From Aedes albopictus (taxonomy: Eukaryota > Arthropoda > Insecta > Diptera > Culicidae): a stretch of 64,000 nucleotides of DNA. Within the stretch, counting starts at the first letter, position 1. Each line of letters starts with the position of its first letter. The position numbers were made by a program, and so were the translations under genes. The DNA is taken from positions 42,753,464 to 42,817,463 of the forward strand of contig NC_085138.1 of NCBI RefSeq assembly GCF_035046485.1. Direction: 5' to 3'. The notes beneath the pieces were generated by a model, which saw nothing but the letters and a program-made list of their open reading frames with translations, did no database searches and had not been told where the DNA came from. Positions 22,509 to 34,199 of this stretch are shown here, piece by piece.

Positions 22509-23004
22509 GGTTTCACGTACCGGATGAACCCCGTCAGGCTATCTTGGGAGTTGGACTTCTTTTTCAGCAGGTCCGACCTGGGTTGGTTGACCTGTTGTAC
22601 TCGTATCGTGTCAGGTCTTGGTTACTTGAAGTCAGCCAGATTTGGTGTAATCGGCGGCATGGAGGATTCCTCCTTGACTTCTTCCAAGTCCTAATGACTT
22701 CTCCCAAGTCAAATTACACTGGACAGATCCAGATGCAAATTTCTGCCATTAAAGTTGTCACGGTCGCTTTGGTAGGCCTGGAGTATTTCTTCAGACAAAA
22801 GGCTATTTGTAGTCATCAAGTATAACTTGGGAGGTGAAGTGATTGTTCCACTCTGAACCATTCAAAGAACTTTAGAAGGTCTCAGATTGCTTTTAAGCAT
22901 TTTACCACAGTGTTTCTAAGTTAGAGTCTTCTTATATCGGAGATCTTGCTTGAGGGGACTTTTGACGGACCGCACCATAGATTGGAAAAAATCTTCTGTC
23001 TGGA

Positions 23005-23910
23005 CTAGTAACTTGACGAATGCCACTGTAATTGCAAGGAAGGTCGCATCGGCCGAGCCGAAGAGTGCTCTACAACTGCCGACGAATCCGCATTCTTTCC
23101 AGAAGTAGTCAATCGTCGATATATCGGGACTTGTTTGCTTTGGCAGTTTACACACAAGGCAATTCGATAATTTGGCAGATTATGCCAGAGTACTGTGAAC
23201 TTAAGAGTACTTGAAAAACGAGTGTCTCCAGCCCAGTCTAAATCTCCGTTGTACTCCATCTCGTATGATACTCATCCACCGGATACAAACCATAACTAAC
23301 TGTGCCTTGGAGACGCCGAAAGGGTCTTTTCGTTCCAGTCTGTTGTCGTCAAGGTTGTCAGAAGGGCATGATACTCACCATCCGAGGATCAACGTTGCAA
23401 TCGCCACATCCGACATGACGTTTGTTCATGGATTCTGCAGTTCGTCGTCCTCCATGTGCTGTAAAATCTGTGCATTTTCGATGTCTTGGCATTCGTCATA
23501 TGAAAGCTTGTGTTCGATTGATTCAGTGGATACCTTTCAGCTTGCATCCCGATCTGTATTCTGAGACAGAATTGAAGATCGCCTAACTCCGAGAACTCCT
23601 CCTGCGGCCTTCTATTTCCCTCATCTTCCTTAAGGTACTTGGACTCCATATGAACAACCACGTCAATAACATCCACATAGATCAGAGGATACATTTTGGA
23701 CTTCTTCGTTGTAAACAGTGATCAGTTGTTGAGCTGCGAAATCCCATCTTCTTGTGACTCCAAACTCTTGCTGATCAGTTCATAGAGGCTTTTCCGCAGT
23801 ACACACTTGTCGTTAGGAATGCTTTCCATGAAGCCCGGAGGTTGCTTCATGTAGAGTGCCTTCTGTAACTCTCCGTAAACGTAGTGGTCAAATACTACGT
23901 CATAATCCAT
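23005..23910 (-). pseudogene. Decayed Ty1/copia reverse transcriptase and RNase H
   Basis: On the - strand, Y-G-E-L-Q-K-A-L-Y-M-K-Q-P-P-G-F and V-L-R-K-S-L-Y-E-L (23,870-23,760) are the copia RT hallmark. L-I-Y-V-D-V (about 23,680), in place of Y-V-D-D, shows loss of the catalytic Asp pair. D-L-D-W-A-G-D-T (about 23,240) is the RNase H start. The piece is frameshifted. Because it lies upstream, in reading direction, of the integrase fragment at 22,508, it belongs to a different copy from that fragment. Confidence 0.75.
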
Positions 23911-24096
23911 ACCGAACTTTTGAGAAAAGCCTTGGGCAACTAGCCTGGCTTTGTATCATGCCCCTGGACCAGTGTCATGATGCTTCCGCTTGTAGACCCA
24001 TTTGCATCCTATTACCTTACGACCTCCCAGGTCCCAGGTTCTCACGGTGAGATGCCTTATCTTCATTCATCGTATTGCTCCCATTTATCATGTTCT

Positions 24097-24456
24097 CTAC
24101 CGGATACAGCTTCTTCCTTGGTCTGCTTGATCAATGGCCTGAGGAGTCTGATGGTTTAAAGTACCTCTCCAGACGCACTCTGAAGTTTCACGGTCGCACT
24201 GAACGACGGCCTTTTGCTGATTCGCTAGATTCACCTCCAACTTGATGTTGAACTTCTGTAGTATTTTGATGCGCAGTCTCTTTAGCTCCATGGTGTTCTT
24301 CGGCTTACGAATCGTCAAGTTCACCAAGATGAAATACGATTTCTGTTCAGCAGAAATCGCATCCATCAATCGTACAGGAACTTCGTTAACGCTTTCATAC
24401 ATCAGGGAACTTTCCGTGGATCTATCCGGTATCTTCGTCCAGAATTCTGTCTCCAA
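24097..24456 (-). pseudogene. Probable copia fragment (GAG-pre-integrase-like)
   Basis: A 119-codon frame contains S-E-C-V-W-R-G-T-L-N-H-Q-T-P-Q-A-I-D near its end. This resembles the L-W-H-R-R-L-x-H motif that precedes copia integrase, with the key His replaced by Gly. Upstream residues are not recognisable. Its position after the finger piece at about 24.9 kb is out of order, implying rearrangement or a second copy. Confidence 0.45.
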
Positions 24457-24510
24457 TTGCCGATTTTCTCTTCAAATAATTCACCACAAGCCTGACCATG
24501 ACAGGTATTA

Positions 24511-24798
24511 TAGTAGACGTTGCTCGGTGCAATCGCTTTAACTACTGCACTTTTTAACTGAAAGTCCGCTAAGAGCAACAATTTTACAGCTATAGCACCG
24601 CTATCTGTCAAAATCAAAACGTCAACTGAGTTGCGATGTTTTTGGAATGCGCTACAGCTGCACTGCAATGTTTTTGAGTGCATTTTGGCTGCGTTCGATA
24701 GCAATTGACAGCCGTTTGACGCCTGTCAGTCGTTGCAGTTGGCGAATTACATTCGGTAACTAAAACATAAACATGTTGCACTTATCGAGCGTCTACTG
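24511..24798. mobile_element. 288-bp pogo-like MITE with TA target duplication
   Basis: The ends are AGTAGACGTTGCTCGG and CGAGCGTCTACTG with TA on both sides. It splits the copia remnant on the - strand. The interior (GCAACAATTTTACAGCTATAG, ACGTCAAC, CAGCTGCA segments) matches copies at 27,192-27,599 and 53,503-53,791. Confidence 0.8.
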
Positions 24799-25760
24799 TA
24801 TCTGCATCTGCCGTGAAGGGTGAAGGTTTCGGCATTGCGCCGCTTACGTAACTTTGAACGATTCTCAGCATTTCCTTTGAAGCCTTCACAGCAACCATTA
24901 TGAACGATGCTAGTGGCATTCTCCGCTCAATACAAGATTCACACGTCAGCTGTATTCCGCAATTATTCACTTGTATCCCGGACACCAAGTGTTTTCGTTC
25001 AATCTGATCAAGTACATCATCCGTGAAGCTCTGTGATCGAGTCTGCGGTACGTCTCGAGTCGTGTATAGAAACGTGATCTTTAACCTCTTCGCAGCATTC
25101 CTGTCGACGCGACACGTCGAATCACACAGTCTCCAACATCTCCGGTACGAATCGCTTTTCCATCTGAAGCGGAAACGACCGGACCACAGTATTGTTCAAA
25201 ATACAGGAAAGATCCTTGATCGTTGGCCGATGTCTTCAATCCAGAATTTCTTCGAATCATTCGCAAGTACTGATTTTGCACTGTACTTGCTTGGATGTTT
25301 GTTGATCTTTTCGTTGGTGTTTTACTTCGCTAAGTATGCTCGACAACTCTTCTTTTGGTGACCTTGCGCTTTACCTACCTACAGAAGTACTGCATTTCCA
25401 AAGTTTGCTGCCTCCGCCTCCGATCTTCAACGCCTTTTCGATCAGTTCTCTCTACTAATTGGACTGCCTCGCCGCTTCGTTAACGAGCTTCACGTTCACC
25501 AATTTAAGCGTGAGTTCTTCTTCATTGCGAGCTTTTAAGGCCGTCTTAAAAGGGTTGAACGATTCCGGAAGTATGCAAAGAATGAAAATGTTTACAGAGT
25601 CTTAGAGTTTTCAGCATTGCGTAGTTTTTCATGATCTACGCAAGATACGCTTCCATGCTTTCTCCAATGCGGTAGTTCTGCTTTGTGATCTGCTTCAAGA
25701 AAGTCAGTATTGTAATAATGCTCCTTCAACGCTAATCATGTCGATTTCGCTGTCATTTTA
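24799..25760 (-). pseudogene. Decayed Ty1/copia gag, protease region and integrase finger
   Basis: Reading down from about 25,740, gag pieces include F-K-T-A-L-K-A-R-N-E-E-E-L-T-L-K-L (near 25,540). A protease-downstream segment has V-S-A-S-D-G-K-A-I-R-T-G-D-V-G-D (25,281-25,081). A pre-integrase and finger segment has H-L-V-S-G-I-Q-V-N-N-C-G and C-E-S-C-I (25,000-24,900). The 288-bp MITE interrupts what follows. Many stops make it non-functional. Confidence 0.65.
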
Positions 25761-25777
25761 CTTTGAATGATACTGTA

Positions 25778-25792
25778 CTGGGCCCATAAGCT
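25778..25792 (-). other. Copia primer-binding-site-like sequence 1 (half tRNA-iMet type)
   Basis: On the - strand, GCTTATGGGCCCAG directly follows CCAACA. Copia elements end their LTR in CAACA and are primed by an internal fragment of initiator tRNA-Met, giving a GGTTATGGGCCCAG-like site. The decayed gag follows in the reading direction. Related sites occur at 26,371-26,384 (GGTTATGGGCCCAT) and 27,731-27,745 (GGTAATGGGCCCAG). Confidence 0.55.
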
Positions 25793-26505
25793 GTTGGAAG
25801 TAGTCAACTATGGCCTCGCAGGCCATAGCGAAGGTAGCTCTGTTGATGATCATTTCTAAATAATAAAAAAGAACGCAATCTAACTAGACGGCGGCCGACT
25901 GGGGCCTCAAGCAGCCTGGGTATTATACAACGTACCAACCTTCTCACATAATAATATACTCCTCCTTTGCGTCGCAAACCTCAAACCAGAATCACCTTCT
26001 CCTGACTCGAAGCTACTTCTCACTCCAAGCCTTGGACAAGTGGCCTAACTCTGATATTTGCACAACCTCTGCAACCTCCGACCAATCTCGTCCATCTCAG
26101 AGGTTTTCCACCGTATTGTCCTCCGGGCCAGTCCTCCTGTCGCCAATCTTTCGTCCAAATTTGACTAGTGACATCCGAGCTTCATCTGCATCTCCACAAT
26201 GCTTTCATCGAACTCTGGTAACCGCAGTCATCCAGCCTGTATCGCCTATCGTTGCAATGAATCCTGACCAGCGCTGCAAGCAAGCTATCCGCCCAAGGAT
26301 CCCGTGCTGCGACTCCGCGGCTTACACTGCCAATTCTTCTCCAGGTCGATAGGTGCTGTGAATGGCGCTCATGGGCCCATAACCTGTTGAAAACGTTAAA
26401 TAAAACACAGGCGAGTCTTTCGTTCCAATCCGCAGGAACTGACTCATATTGCTACCAGCTCAGTACTTCTCCTTTATTCAATCTAGATACAAATTTACAT
26501 TCATC
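25793..26505 (-). other. Copia LTR and leader remnants
   Basis: The segment from TGTTGGAAG (25,793) onward would be LTR of the copy whose gag is at 25.7 kb. A second LTR end, TGTTGAAAACG, lies at 26,385 next to another PBS-like site. I cannot delimit complete LTRs. The sequence in between has no intact frame. Confidence 0.4.
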
Positions 26506-26518
26506 ATCAGTTACCTAC

Positions 26519-26949
26519 TAATGTCGGGGCCCGTGGCGTAGTTGGTCACACGTTCGCTTCATATGCGGATGGTCATGGGTTTGATTCCCAGCCCCGGCAC
26601 TTGCAATTTTTCGTCAGTTGCTCTTGACCGAGAGTGGCTGACACTGACCCACTTCTGAGCCCCATGGCTCAAACGAACCCGGATACCTGGAAATCGGCGA
26701 ACTGCTACTCATAATGGACCCCCAATTGGACTGGAAAGGAACAACGGCCATCCATCATCCTTGTGCTCATCATTCTACCATGTAGTAGAAAAGTGAAAGC
26801 AGCAGAAAGGCAGCCAGTTCAATAATGTAAAAAAGAATACATCTAGGCGCTGTACAATACTGTAGGTGCAGCTGTCAATTGAGTCGCTCACGTAGTGCCC
26901 TAGTGGACAATAGAGCTGTAAATTAGGTTAAGTGATTAAGAATAAAAAA
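26519..26949 (+). mobile_element. tRNA-derived SINE (Feilai-like), about 431 bp
   Basis: A Pol III box A (TGGCGTAGTTGG, 26,534-26,545) and box B (GGTTTGATTCC, 26,578-26,588, one mismatch to consensus) lie in a tRNA-like head. The anticodon loop would read TTCATAT, so CAT. A tRNA-unrelated body and an AATAAAAAAA tail follow. Perfect 13-bp target duplications, ATCAGTTACCTAC, lie at 26,506-26,518 and 26,950-26,962. Structure and size fit the Aedes SINE Feilai, but I cannot confirm the family without its consensus. Confidence 0.88.
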
Positions 26950-27191
26950 ATCAGTTACCTACCAACTGTTCCATACCTAGCTCCACTGACGTGTTGAATG
27001 TACCTCCAGAAATCCAACATAAGCCACATTTGGTTTGATTCTAAGTTTGATTCCCGGTTCGTCGGATGAAGAAGATGCTGACTGGGTCTCCTCCAGAGTG
27101 AGCTGGAATGTTGCCAGTTATTTCTCGTTATCATTGATCCAGACCTAGGTTATCGTATTCGCTGCTGTCCCTGGGTCGATAAACTTCAATT

Positions 27192-27599
27192 CAGTAGACG
27201 TTCGATAAGTGCAACATGTTTACGTTTCAGCTACCGAATGAAATTCGCTAACTGCAACGACTGACAGCCGTCAAACAGTTGTCAATTGCTGTTAGACGCA
27301 GCCAAAATGCGCTTAAAAACATTGCAATAGTCTATTTTACGAAACGACAACAGTGTTGATATTGATATTAACACTCACGGGCTTGGGCGTAACCTCCTGT
27401 CAAATTTTCATTCATGAAATGAGCGATCAGCTGATCCGAAACGTCTCGTAAAATGGCTCATGCAGCTGTAATGCATCCGAAAAACAACGCATCTCTGTTG
27501 ACGTATTGTTTTTGACAGGTAGCGGTGCGATAACTAAGAGCATTAAAAACGGTTAAAAGCATTACAGTTAAACCGTTTGCACCGAGCGAACGTCTATTG
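27192..27599. mobile_element. Pogo-like MITE interrupted by a smaller palindromic insertion
   Basis: The ends are CAGTAGACGTTCGATAAG and CGAACGTCTATTG, with TA at the right end. Aligned to 53,503-53,791 it contains about 130 extra bases at about 27,328-27,460. These extra bases begin and end with an inverted ATTTTACGAAACG / CGTCTCGTAAAAT pair. So a second, short foldback element is nested inside. Confidence 0.75.
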
Positions 27600-27601
27600 T
27601 A

Positions 27602-30600
27602 GTTGCAACGCTTGAACCGCCGAATTTTGGCCAGCCGAACTCCTTCCCGCTCTATCACTGCTTCGCTTCTTGGTTCTCACTTCCACTGGATTGCTCCAAC
27701 TAGACTTCAACTTCGCCAAGTGATTCTTGCCTGGGCCCATTACCTGACAGATTTGTACTACTAGCGCGTCTCACGAACCTTGTCACACGAACATCCCAAA
27801 GTCTTTCAGTTTTACTACAAACGGAAACCCACAAACATCTCAATTTTTCCAACCAGATTAACATACAAGAGCGACACCACTTGACATTTCAAACGAACGA
27901 ATCAAGTCATTTCCGGACAGCAATCGCAGTGCGCCATCTACCTAATCATCCGTTGCCAGACCCCTTGCCCTTCTGAATCCATACGTCTAGACCCCGCAGC
28001 CAACACAACACAAGGTGTACAAACGCAGCGCCTACTGCGCGACTCGTTGTCGTGAAGCTCGGCGTCTTCGTCATCGCCATGGTCACCGTCGCCGACGAGC
28101 AAATCTCGAGGTGATAATAATTTCTTCCCGCGAGGTTTCCGCGTCTCCACGCGTTTTATTTTGCAAATTCCAGTATCAACTCGCTGTGTATGTTTATGTT
28201 CCGAACATCGGCGGAGATGATTTACGAGCTTGTAGATTTTTTAATTTCTGTCGTTCCGGTGCCGGACGGTTGCGGTTGGCCGGTCGCGGATCGCGAGAGG
28301 AAACCCATAAATCAGCTGGGTCCCGAAAGCCTCCTCCTAAAACTGTTATTATTATAACGACGACGACGACGCACACGAGTCATAAAGGTGCTATAAATTT
28401 TTCGGGTAGGGCGACTCCTGCGCTGCATCCCACCCCTGCAAGCGAGAATCGCGAGAACGCCTATACAAGAGGGTGCGGAGAACGCGTCGCTCGATTTCTT
28501 GTGGTGGTTGAGGCCATAAAACTTGATTTAAATCACCCGGCTCATTATGGGTTCTCCCACCTGAGGCCCCGAGAACACAGAAACGCCCTACGACGGTTTT
28601 CGAGCAGGCAGGTATCGGGTTCAATTTCCATGCCTCATCGGAGATGAGAAGAAAAGCGCCACTCTTGACAGTTTTGACAGCTCCGGGAAAGTTTTCTTCG
28701 GAACGCACGTACCCTCACCTAGCAGAGCAGCACTAAAGCATATGAGCCACCTTTCCGTCGAGAGGATTCGTTTTAATAGACGCTTTGTCACACGATGACG
28801 ACGACGATGGCTTCGGTGTGGAGCATATTAATTTCATGCAAATGAATTATGATGGCGGCAAGAGGATTCTCTCATTCACTCACTCCGGGTCGTCTGTCTA
28901 TTCACTCGAATTTCACTTGATCTTGATAATGAATTAGGCTATCAACTTTAATGGGAGACCCGTAAAAGCGATGAGGCGCACTAGACCGCGGTGTGTTGGA
29001 GAAAGTACGCAGCCACATCTGCTCGGTCGGTGTCTCACCCCTGCAAGCGAGCGGTTCTAACCAGGGGTGGGGAAAAGTAAAACGTTTATGAAAGGCAATA
29101 TAAATGCTATATCAAACGCAAGCAAGCGTGTGTTTGTGTGCGTTCGTGCGTACGTGCTTAGGCGAGGGGAAGTTCCGACCGACAGACGCGCACGTCACCA
29201 ACAGATAAACGTTCACTTTTTGGGGTGGCTTTTGCGCCTCTTTCCAAAGCAGCATCGCACGCGGGGTTGTTGTTGGCATCAACATAATCATCATCTCTTC
29301 CATTGCCGTGAATCGTATACAAAGCAGGCCATGACGTTGGTGGTGGTGGTGGTGGTGATGATGACGATGATGTTATCATTATTACTGACTCACCCCTCGG
29401 TGCGCCACACGCAATGTTGGCGAAACATCCAGTGATGCCAGACTCAGGGAAGTTTAGATTGATTCATTAGAGGTCATCTGGCATAACTGGAAACGTCATT
29501 AGGCGAAGGGTCTTGGGACGTTTCTGTACTTGTTGTCTCTGTGTTCAGCCCTGCTAAAGCAGTTCACAGTTGGTGGACTACGAGTACGGCCGCTACCTTG
29601 ATCTAGTAGTCAGTGCGTTTAGATACGCGCAAAATTGGTCCACGTGCGCTTGTATGTATGTGTGTGTATGTCGGTTGTGTGATTGTTGCACGAAAGGAAG
29701 CTAAAGAACGACGATGAAAGCAAACCCAGTAAGGTACATTCACTGCCTCTGTATATAAATTGTACATTTAGAGAAACTTCCAATCCGGCCGTCAACGGTT
29801 CACCGTCAAGGCAGGGCTGGGCCGTCGACGACAGGAGGATTTACCTGTCACGAAGAAACGAAGCTTTGTGAGCCAGAGTCTGCTGTGCAGGGGTGGTTCT
29901 TATGTGGGTTGCTTAGATGGGGTAGCAGGGTTCTAAGCAACTGAGCGTTTTGTGGTCGGTGTCGTTCGCTTGTCGTCGCTGTTCGTGCCTTACCTTTATA
30001 TGGATTGAAAAAGGAACTGGCGCTTGCTAGGTCAGCATTTTCAATTACTGAAGACATTTTCGTTTCGATTCGGTTGAAAATGTTTTAAAGAGGATGCAAG
30101 CTTTTATGGAAGCTGGTTGATATTTAGGAAAGAGTGTAGTGTATTTAGCAAGAGATCGATTCTAAAAATAAAATATTCAGCATGCTTGAGTCCAATATGT
30201 TGACAGTATGCAGTTCTGGTATTGAATTAAAATAATAATTAATAGATGATGTTTTACTGCATTATTCATTGATGTACCTCCATATTGATTCTACTCCACT
30301 AATTTTCGTTTTTCTTTTTCTTTTCAGGTATGTATCTCCTTAAACATCAAACAAATTTAGCATGCGGCAGGTATCAGGTAATAATCTTAAACCTCTATTT
30401 AATCTGACTGAATCAGTCTTATCAGATTCGCCGGAAAACCATGTTCTACCATTATCTGTCAAAGCTTGTTTACTAAACCCTCTGTCTCCTAAAGCGTTTA
30501 TATAAGCAAACCCTACCATTCGACTCCTTTCGATATTATTATCGTTCGTTACTCGTTGGCATTCCTATAGTTGAGCTAGTCATTACAGCGGCAGCCTAAG

Positions 30601-30680
30601 AAGTACCTACCATCACTTGCTTTGTTATAATCTCTGAGCCAATAAAAAAAAACTCTTATTTATTATCGACATTGCCTTAC
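27602..30680. other. Mostly unrecognised sequence with a copia PBS-like site at 27,731
   Basis: I see no gene that I can support. A 210-codon + strand frame at 28,015-28,647 is Arg/Ser-rich, lacks a recognisable domain and spans runs such as (ACG)n, so I do not call it. A (GGT)n/(GATG)n tract lies at 29,337-29,372. A TTTCTTTTTCTTTTCAG acceptor-like sequence at about 30,311-30,327 has no exon attached to it. Confidence 0.35.
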
Positions 30681-33600
30681 TCATCTAGCTTCTTTCGAAT
30701 GACTATGTCCGCTATTTCTTGAACTAATTGTATGATTGGCTCTGGAACTCCTCCGTAGATTACTTTTATAGGCTTTCAAGCAAGTTTTCTGCAGTATTTT
30801 CGTCCGAAATTTCTCTTGGATTTCTCTTGAATTTATCCCAAAGTTTTTCCTAGAATCCTCCTGTAGTACCTCTCTGGGAATCTCTAAAGGGTTCTGCAGG
30901 AACTCAAACTGGACTTCTTCCATAAATTCTTTCCGGGATTCTTTGGTAATCTTCCAAGACTCGTCCCTTATATCTGACCGACATTCTTTCCAGGATTTCT
31001 TCAGGAGTATTTTCCGGAGTTCTTCTCAGGATTTTTTCGGCGGGTTTCTACAGGAGTTCCTCCCGGGATTTCTGCCATAAATTTTCTTGGTATTGCTCCC
31101 AGAATCCTCGCAGGATTTCTCCTGGTGTTTCTACGATGATTCTTGGATAAATTTATGCTGGGATTCTCCTAAAGTTTCTAAAGAAATGTCGTCAGGGTTT
31201 CTCTAGTAATATTTCTCAGAGGTTTTTGCGGGATTCCTCATGAAGTTTGTTTTGTAATCTCCCGCAAAGGTCCCACTGAGGTTTATCTCGGATTTGTTCT
31301 CCCGGGTTTCTCTTAGAGGTTATTTAGGATCCCTTCTGGTGTTCCTCCTTAGCTTTCCACAGGAGTTCCTCTTCTATTGGCACTTTTCCCAGAGGTACTC
31401 CCGAAATTTTCACAAGAGTACTTCCAGAGGTTTATTTCAAAATGAATATAGCTATCGGAATGTCCCCAGGATTTGGAGTTTTTTTTAGATTCTCGAGCAC
31501 TTTTTACTATTATTTTACTCCTAATTTCCTCCGAGTTATCTGTAGAAGTTCTGTCTGATGTTCCTTATATAGTTATATCGAGATTTCTTCATGATTTTCC
31601 TTTTCTTTCTTCTGAAAAATGACTTACGGAGATCCTCCTAGAGTTTTTCTCAGAGGTTTCTCCTGATTCCTTCCGGAATCGTTCGGACTTCGTTCCGGAA
31701 ATCTTCTAGTGATTGGTTCTGATTTCTTCAACAGTTCCTCTCGGGATTTCTCCTGGAGTTCATCGTTAGACTATGCTCAGTGTTTTTTCCGAGCATTCTC
31801 GCGAACCTCCTTCCGGGAGTTTCCCCAAAATACCTCTTGGAGATCTTTCTCCGAGGTTTCCCTGCTGATAAAACTTTCGCAATTCATTGTGAGAAATGCC
31901 TGCCAGAGAAAATCTTAAAAGGAAGTCCCTCGAGAAACTCCACAACTATTTTTACAGAAGTTATAGCAGAAGCTCTTGAACAATCCCAAGAAACTACGGA
32001 AATTCCGCAACTAAAAACAGAGAAACTTTAGGAATGATTTCAGAAGAATCGCTCAATGAAATCTCGGGATAAACTGTGCCATAATCCTTGACGAACTTCT
32101 TGAAGCAATCCCGAGAAATGCTACGATGAAATTAAGTAGGAACTCCGGATGAAAATTTGAGATGAACTTCTAACAATGTCCCGGGAGAAACTCTTACAGA
32201 CATTCTAATAGAACCTGTGGAAAAAAAATTGGAAAAAAAAACTTCTGAAGAAACTCCGGGACAGACTCGGAAAAAAATCCCGTAAAAAAAATCTGGAGGA
32301 AATTCCTACAGAACTCCTGTAGATATTTGTGCAGCAATTCGCTCAGAAATTACTTCAGATTTTCCGGGTATTCCACTATCGTCTACTACGTCATTTTTCT
32401 CATGGAACAGAGTGAAACGGAACACAAAATCAAAACAAAACAGCAAATAAGGTTTCCAGCAGTGTGTTTTTCTTTTTCAAGACCCACAGGATTACTAGAA
32501 GTTCAAATTAAAAATGAACGGGAGTTGACGCTGAACGTATTTAGGGATTCTCTCATGATTTTTTTTTAATTCCTCTAGAAGGATTCCTCTCGAAATTCGT
32601 CTGAAAGTTCCTCCAGATTGCTTAGAATTTATCCAGATCTTTCTCTAGTATTTTTTCAGAAATGTTCCTGGTTACGCAGAAATTTCTGCAAAGATTCTCT
32701 CACTATTTTCTGCAGAAGTGCTCCAGAATCAATTTCTTGGCATTTTAAAGTTTTTTTTTCAAGAAATTCGCCTATGAATACCTGCAGAAAGTTCTGTTTC
32801 TAAAGTTGATTCAAAATCATTTATTTTTCAGGAATTTCTTCAGTGGTTCTCCAAAGACTTCATCCAACATGTTTTTTTTTTATAGTTCCTGCGGAGCTTA
32901 TTTCAGAAATTTCTTCTTGAAAGGGATTTTTGTGTACTCATCCCGTCATAGCAGGATTTCTTCCAAGGATGCCTTCAGAAAATCCTCCAGAGATCCTTCT
33001 GAAATTTACTAATGAATTTCTTCAAGAATTTCACCAGTTACTTTGTGTGCAATTTCTGCAGATATTTTTAAGAGTTTCCTTCAGCAATTCCACTACGGTT
33101 TTGTCCTCCAGAAACTTCTGAAGCAACTTTTCCTTGGAACTACTTCCAGAGTTCCTTCGCAAGTATCTTATGATTTTTCTAAGAAATAAGGATGTATCTC
33201 AAGAAGTTTGTTCATGAATCCTCCCAGGAATTTATCCAGGAGTTCGTACAAAGACAATTTCAGACATCAGCTCAGGATTTTGTCAGTAAAATTTTCAAGA
33301 ATTTTTTCGAGAAATCTTCAAAAGAAGAATTCTCAAACAATTCCTGCAGAAGTCTCCAAAGGAATCTCAGAAGGTATTTGTGACGGCAACAAAGGAACAA
33401 ATTCCGAAAGAATTACTGTAGGATTTATGAAAAATCCCAGCAAAGGTTTGAAGAAAACCCTCTCTGAAATTCCTGTGAAAATCCCTAAAAATCTGAAGAA
33501 GTCTCTGAAGATATTTTTGATGGTGTCCCTGAAGGAATTTCAAAAGACTTTCCAGTAGAGATTTCTGAAAAAAATTCCAGGAAAAAATATGAAGAAAACT

Positions 33601-34050
33601 CATGTAGAATCCCTGTAGAAATCTCAGGAGACGATCTGGAATCTCTGGAGGAGTGTTTTATGCAATTTTAGGGGGATTTTTTGGTTTCCTTGGTAATACT
33701 TGCTGGAGAAATATCTTGGTGGAATTCCTAGAAATGTTTATGATGAAATTCTTAGGAATATTCCAGAAAAATCTGTTTGTAATAATCTTGATGAATTTTC
33801 TGAAAGTATCCTGGAGCAATCTGCGGAAGTTTTCCTGGGGGAGTTCTTTAAGCAATGCCTAGATGAGTATTTGTATATATGTATCACACGAGAAAAAAAA
33901 CCACAAAACTCTTGAGATATTTAAAAAAAAATCCTGAAGAAATTTCTAGAATATATTTCTGAATAAATTCCTAAACGAATTCATGGAGAATATCTTGAAG
34001 TTATCCTCAAAGGAAATGCTGGGGAAATTTTCAGGAGAAATACACTAAAA
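30681..34050. repeat. Degenerate GGAATTTCTTC-type repeat with strand switches
   Basis: This is a long low-complexity tract of TTC, TCC, GGA and GAA words with no fixed monomer. Pyrimidine-rich text (TTCTTCCGGGATT style) runs at about 30,700-31,900, purine-rich at 31,900-32,350, pyrimidine-rich at 32,550-33,130 and purine-rich at 33,190-34,050. The composition is strand-swapped block by block. All open frames here (Phe/Ser-rich or Lys/Glu-rich) are by-products. Confidence 0.75.
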
Positions 34051-34199
34051 TCTTGTTTTATGCATATTGTTTTAATGCACTTTTAATTTATGGACCTTTT
34101 TGTATGCCCTGCATAAAAAGAGGGAAAGCTAATCAGAACCAATATTGTGCATAAGAATATTTTATAATGACAGGAACTATTGCAACGGCGACCAAGGGT

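Noticed and set aside
26519..26600. A genuine tRNA gene
   Set aside because: The tRNA-like head lacks well-paired arms and is followed by a SINE body, A-rich tail and target duplication.
28015..28647. 210-codon + strand frame
   Set aside because: It is Arg/Ser-rich, spans trinucleotide runs, has no domain or splice context, and has no support as a gene.
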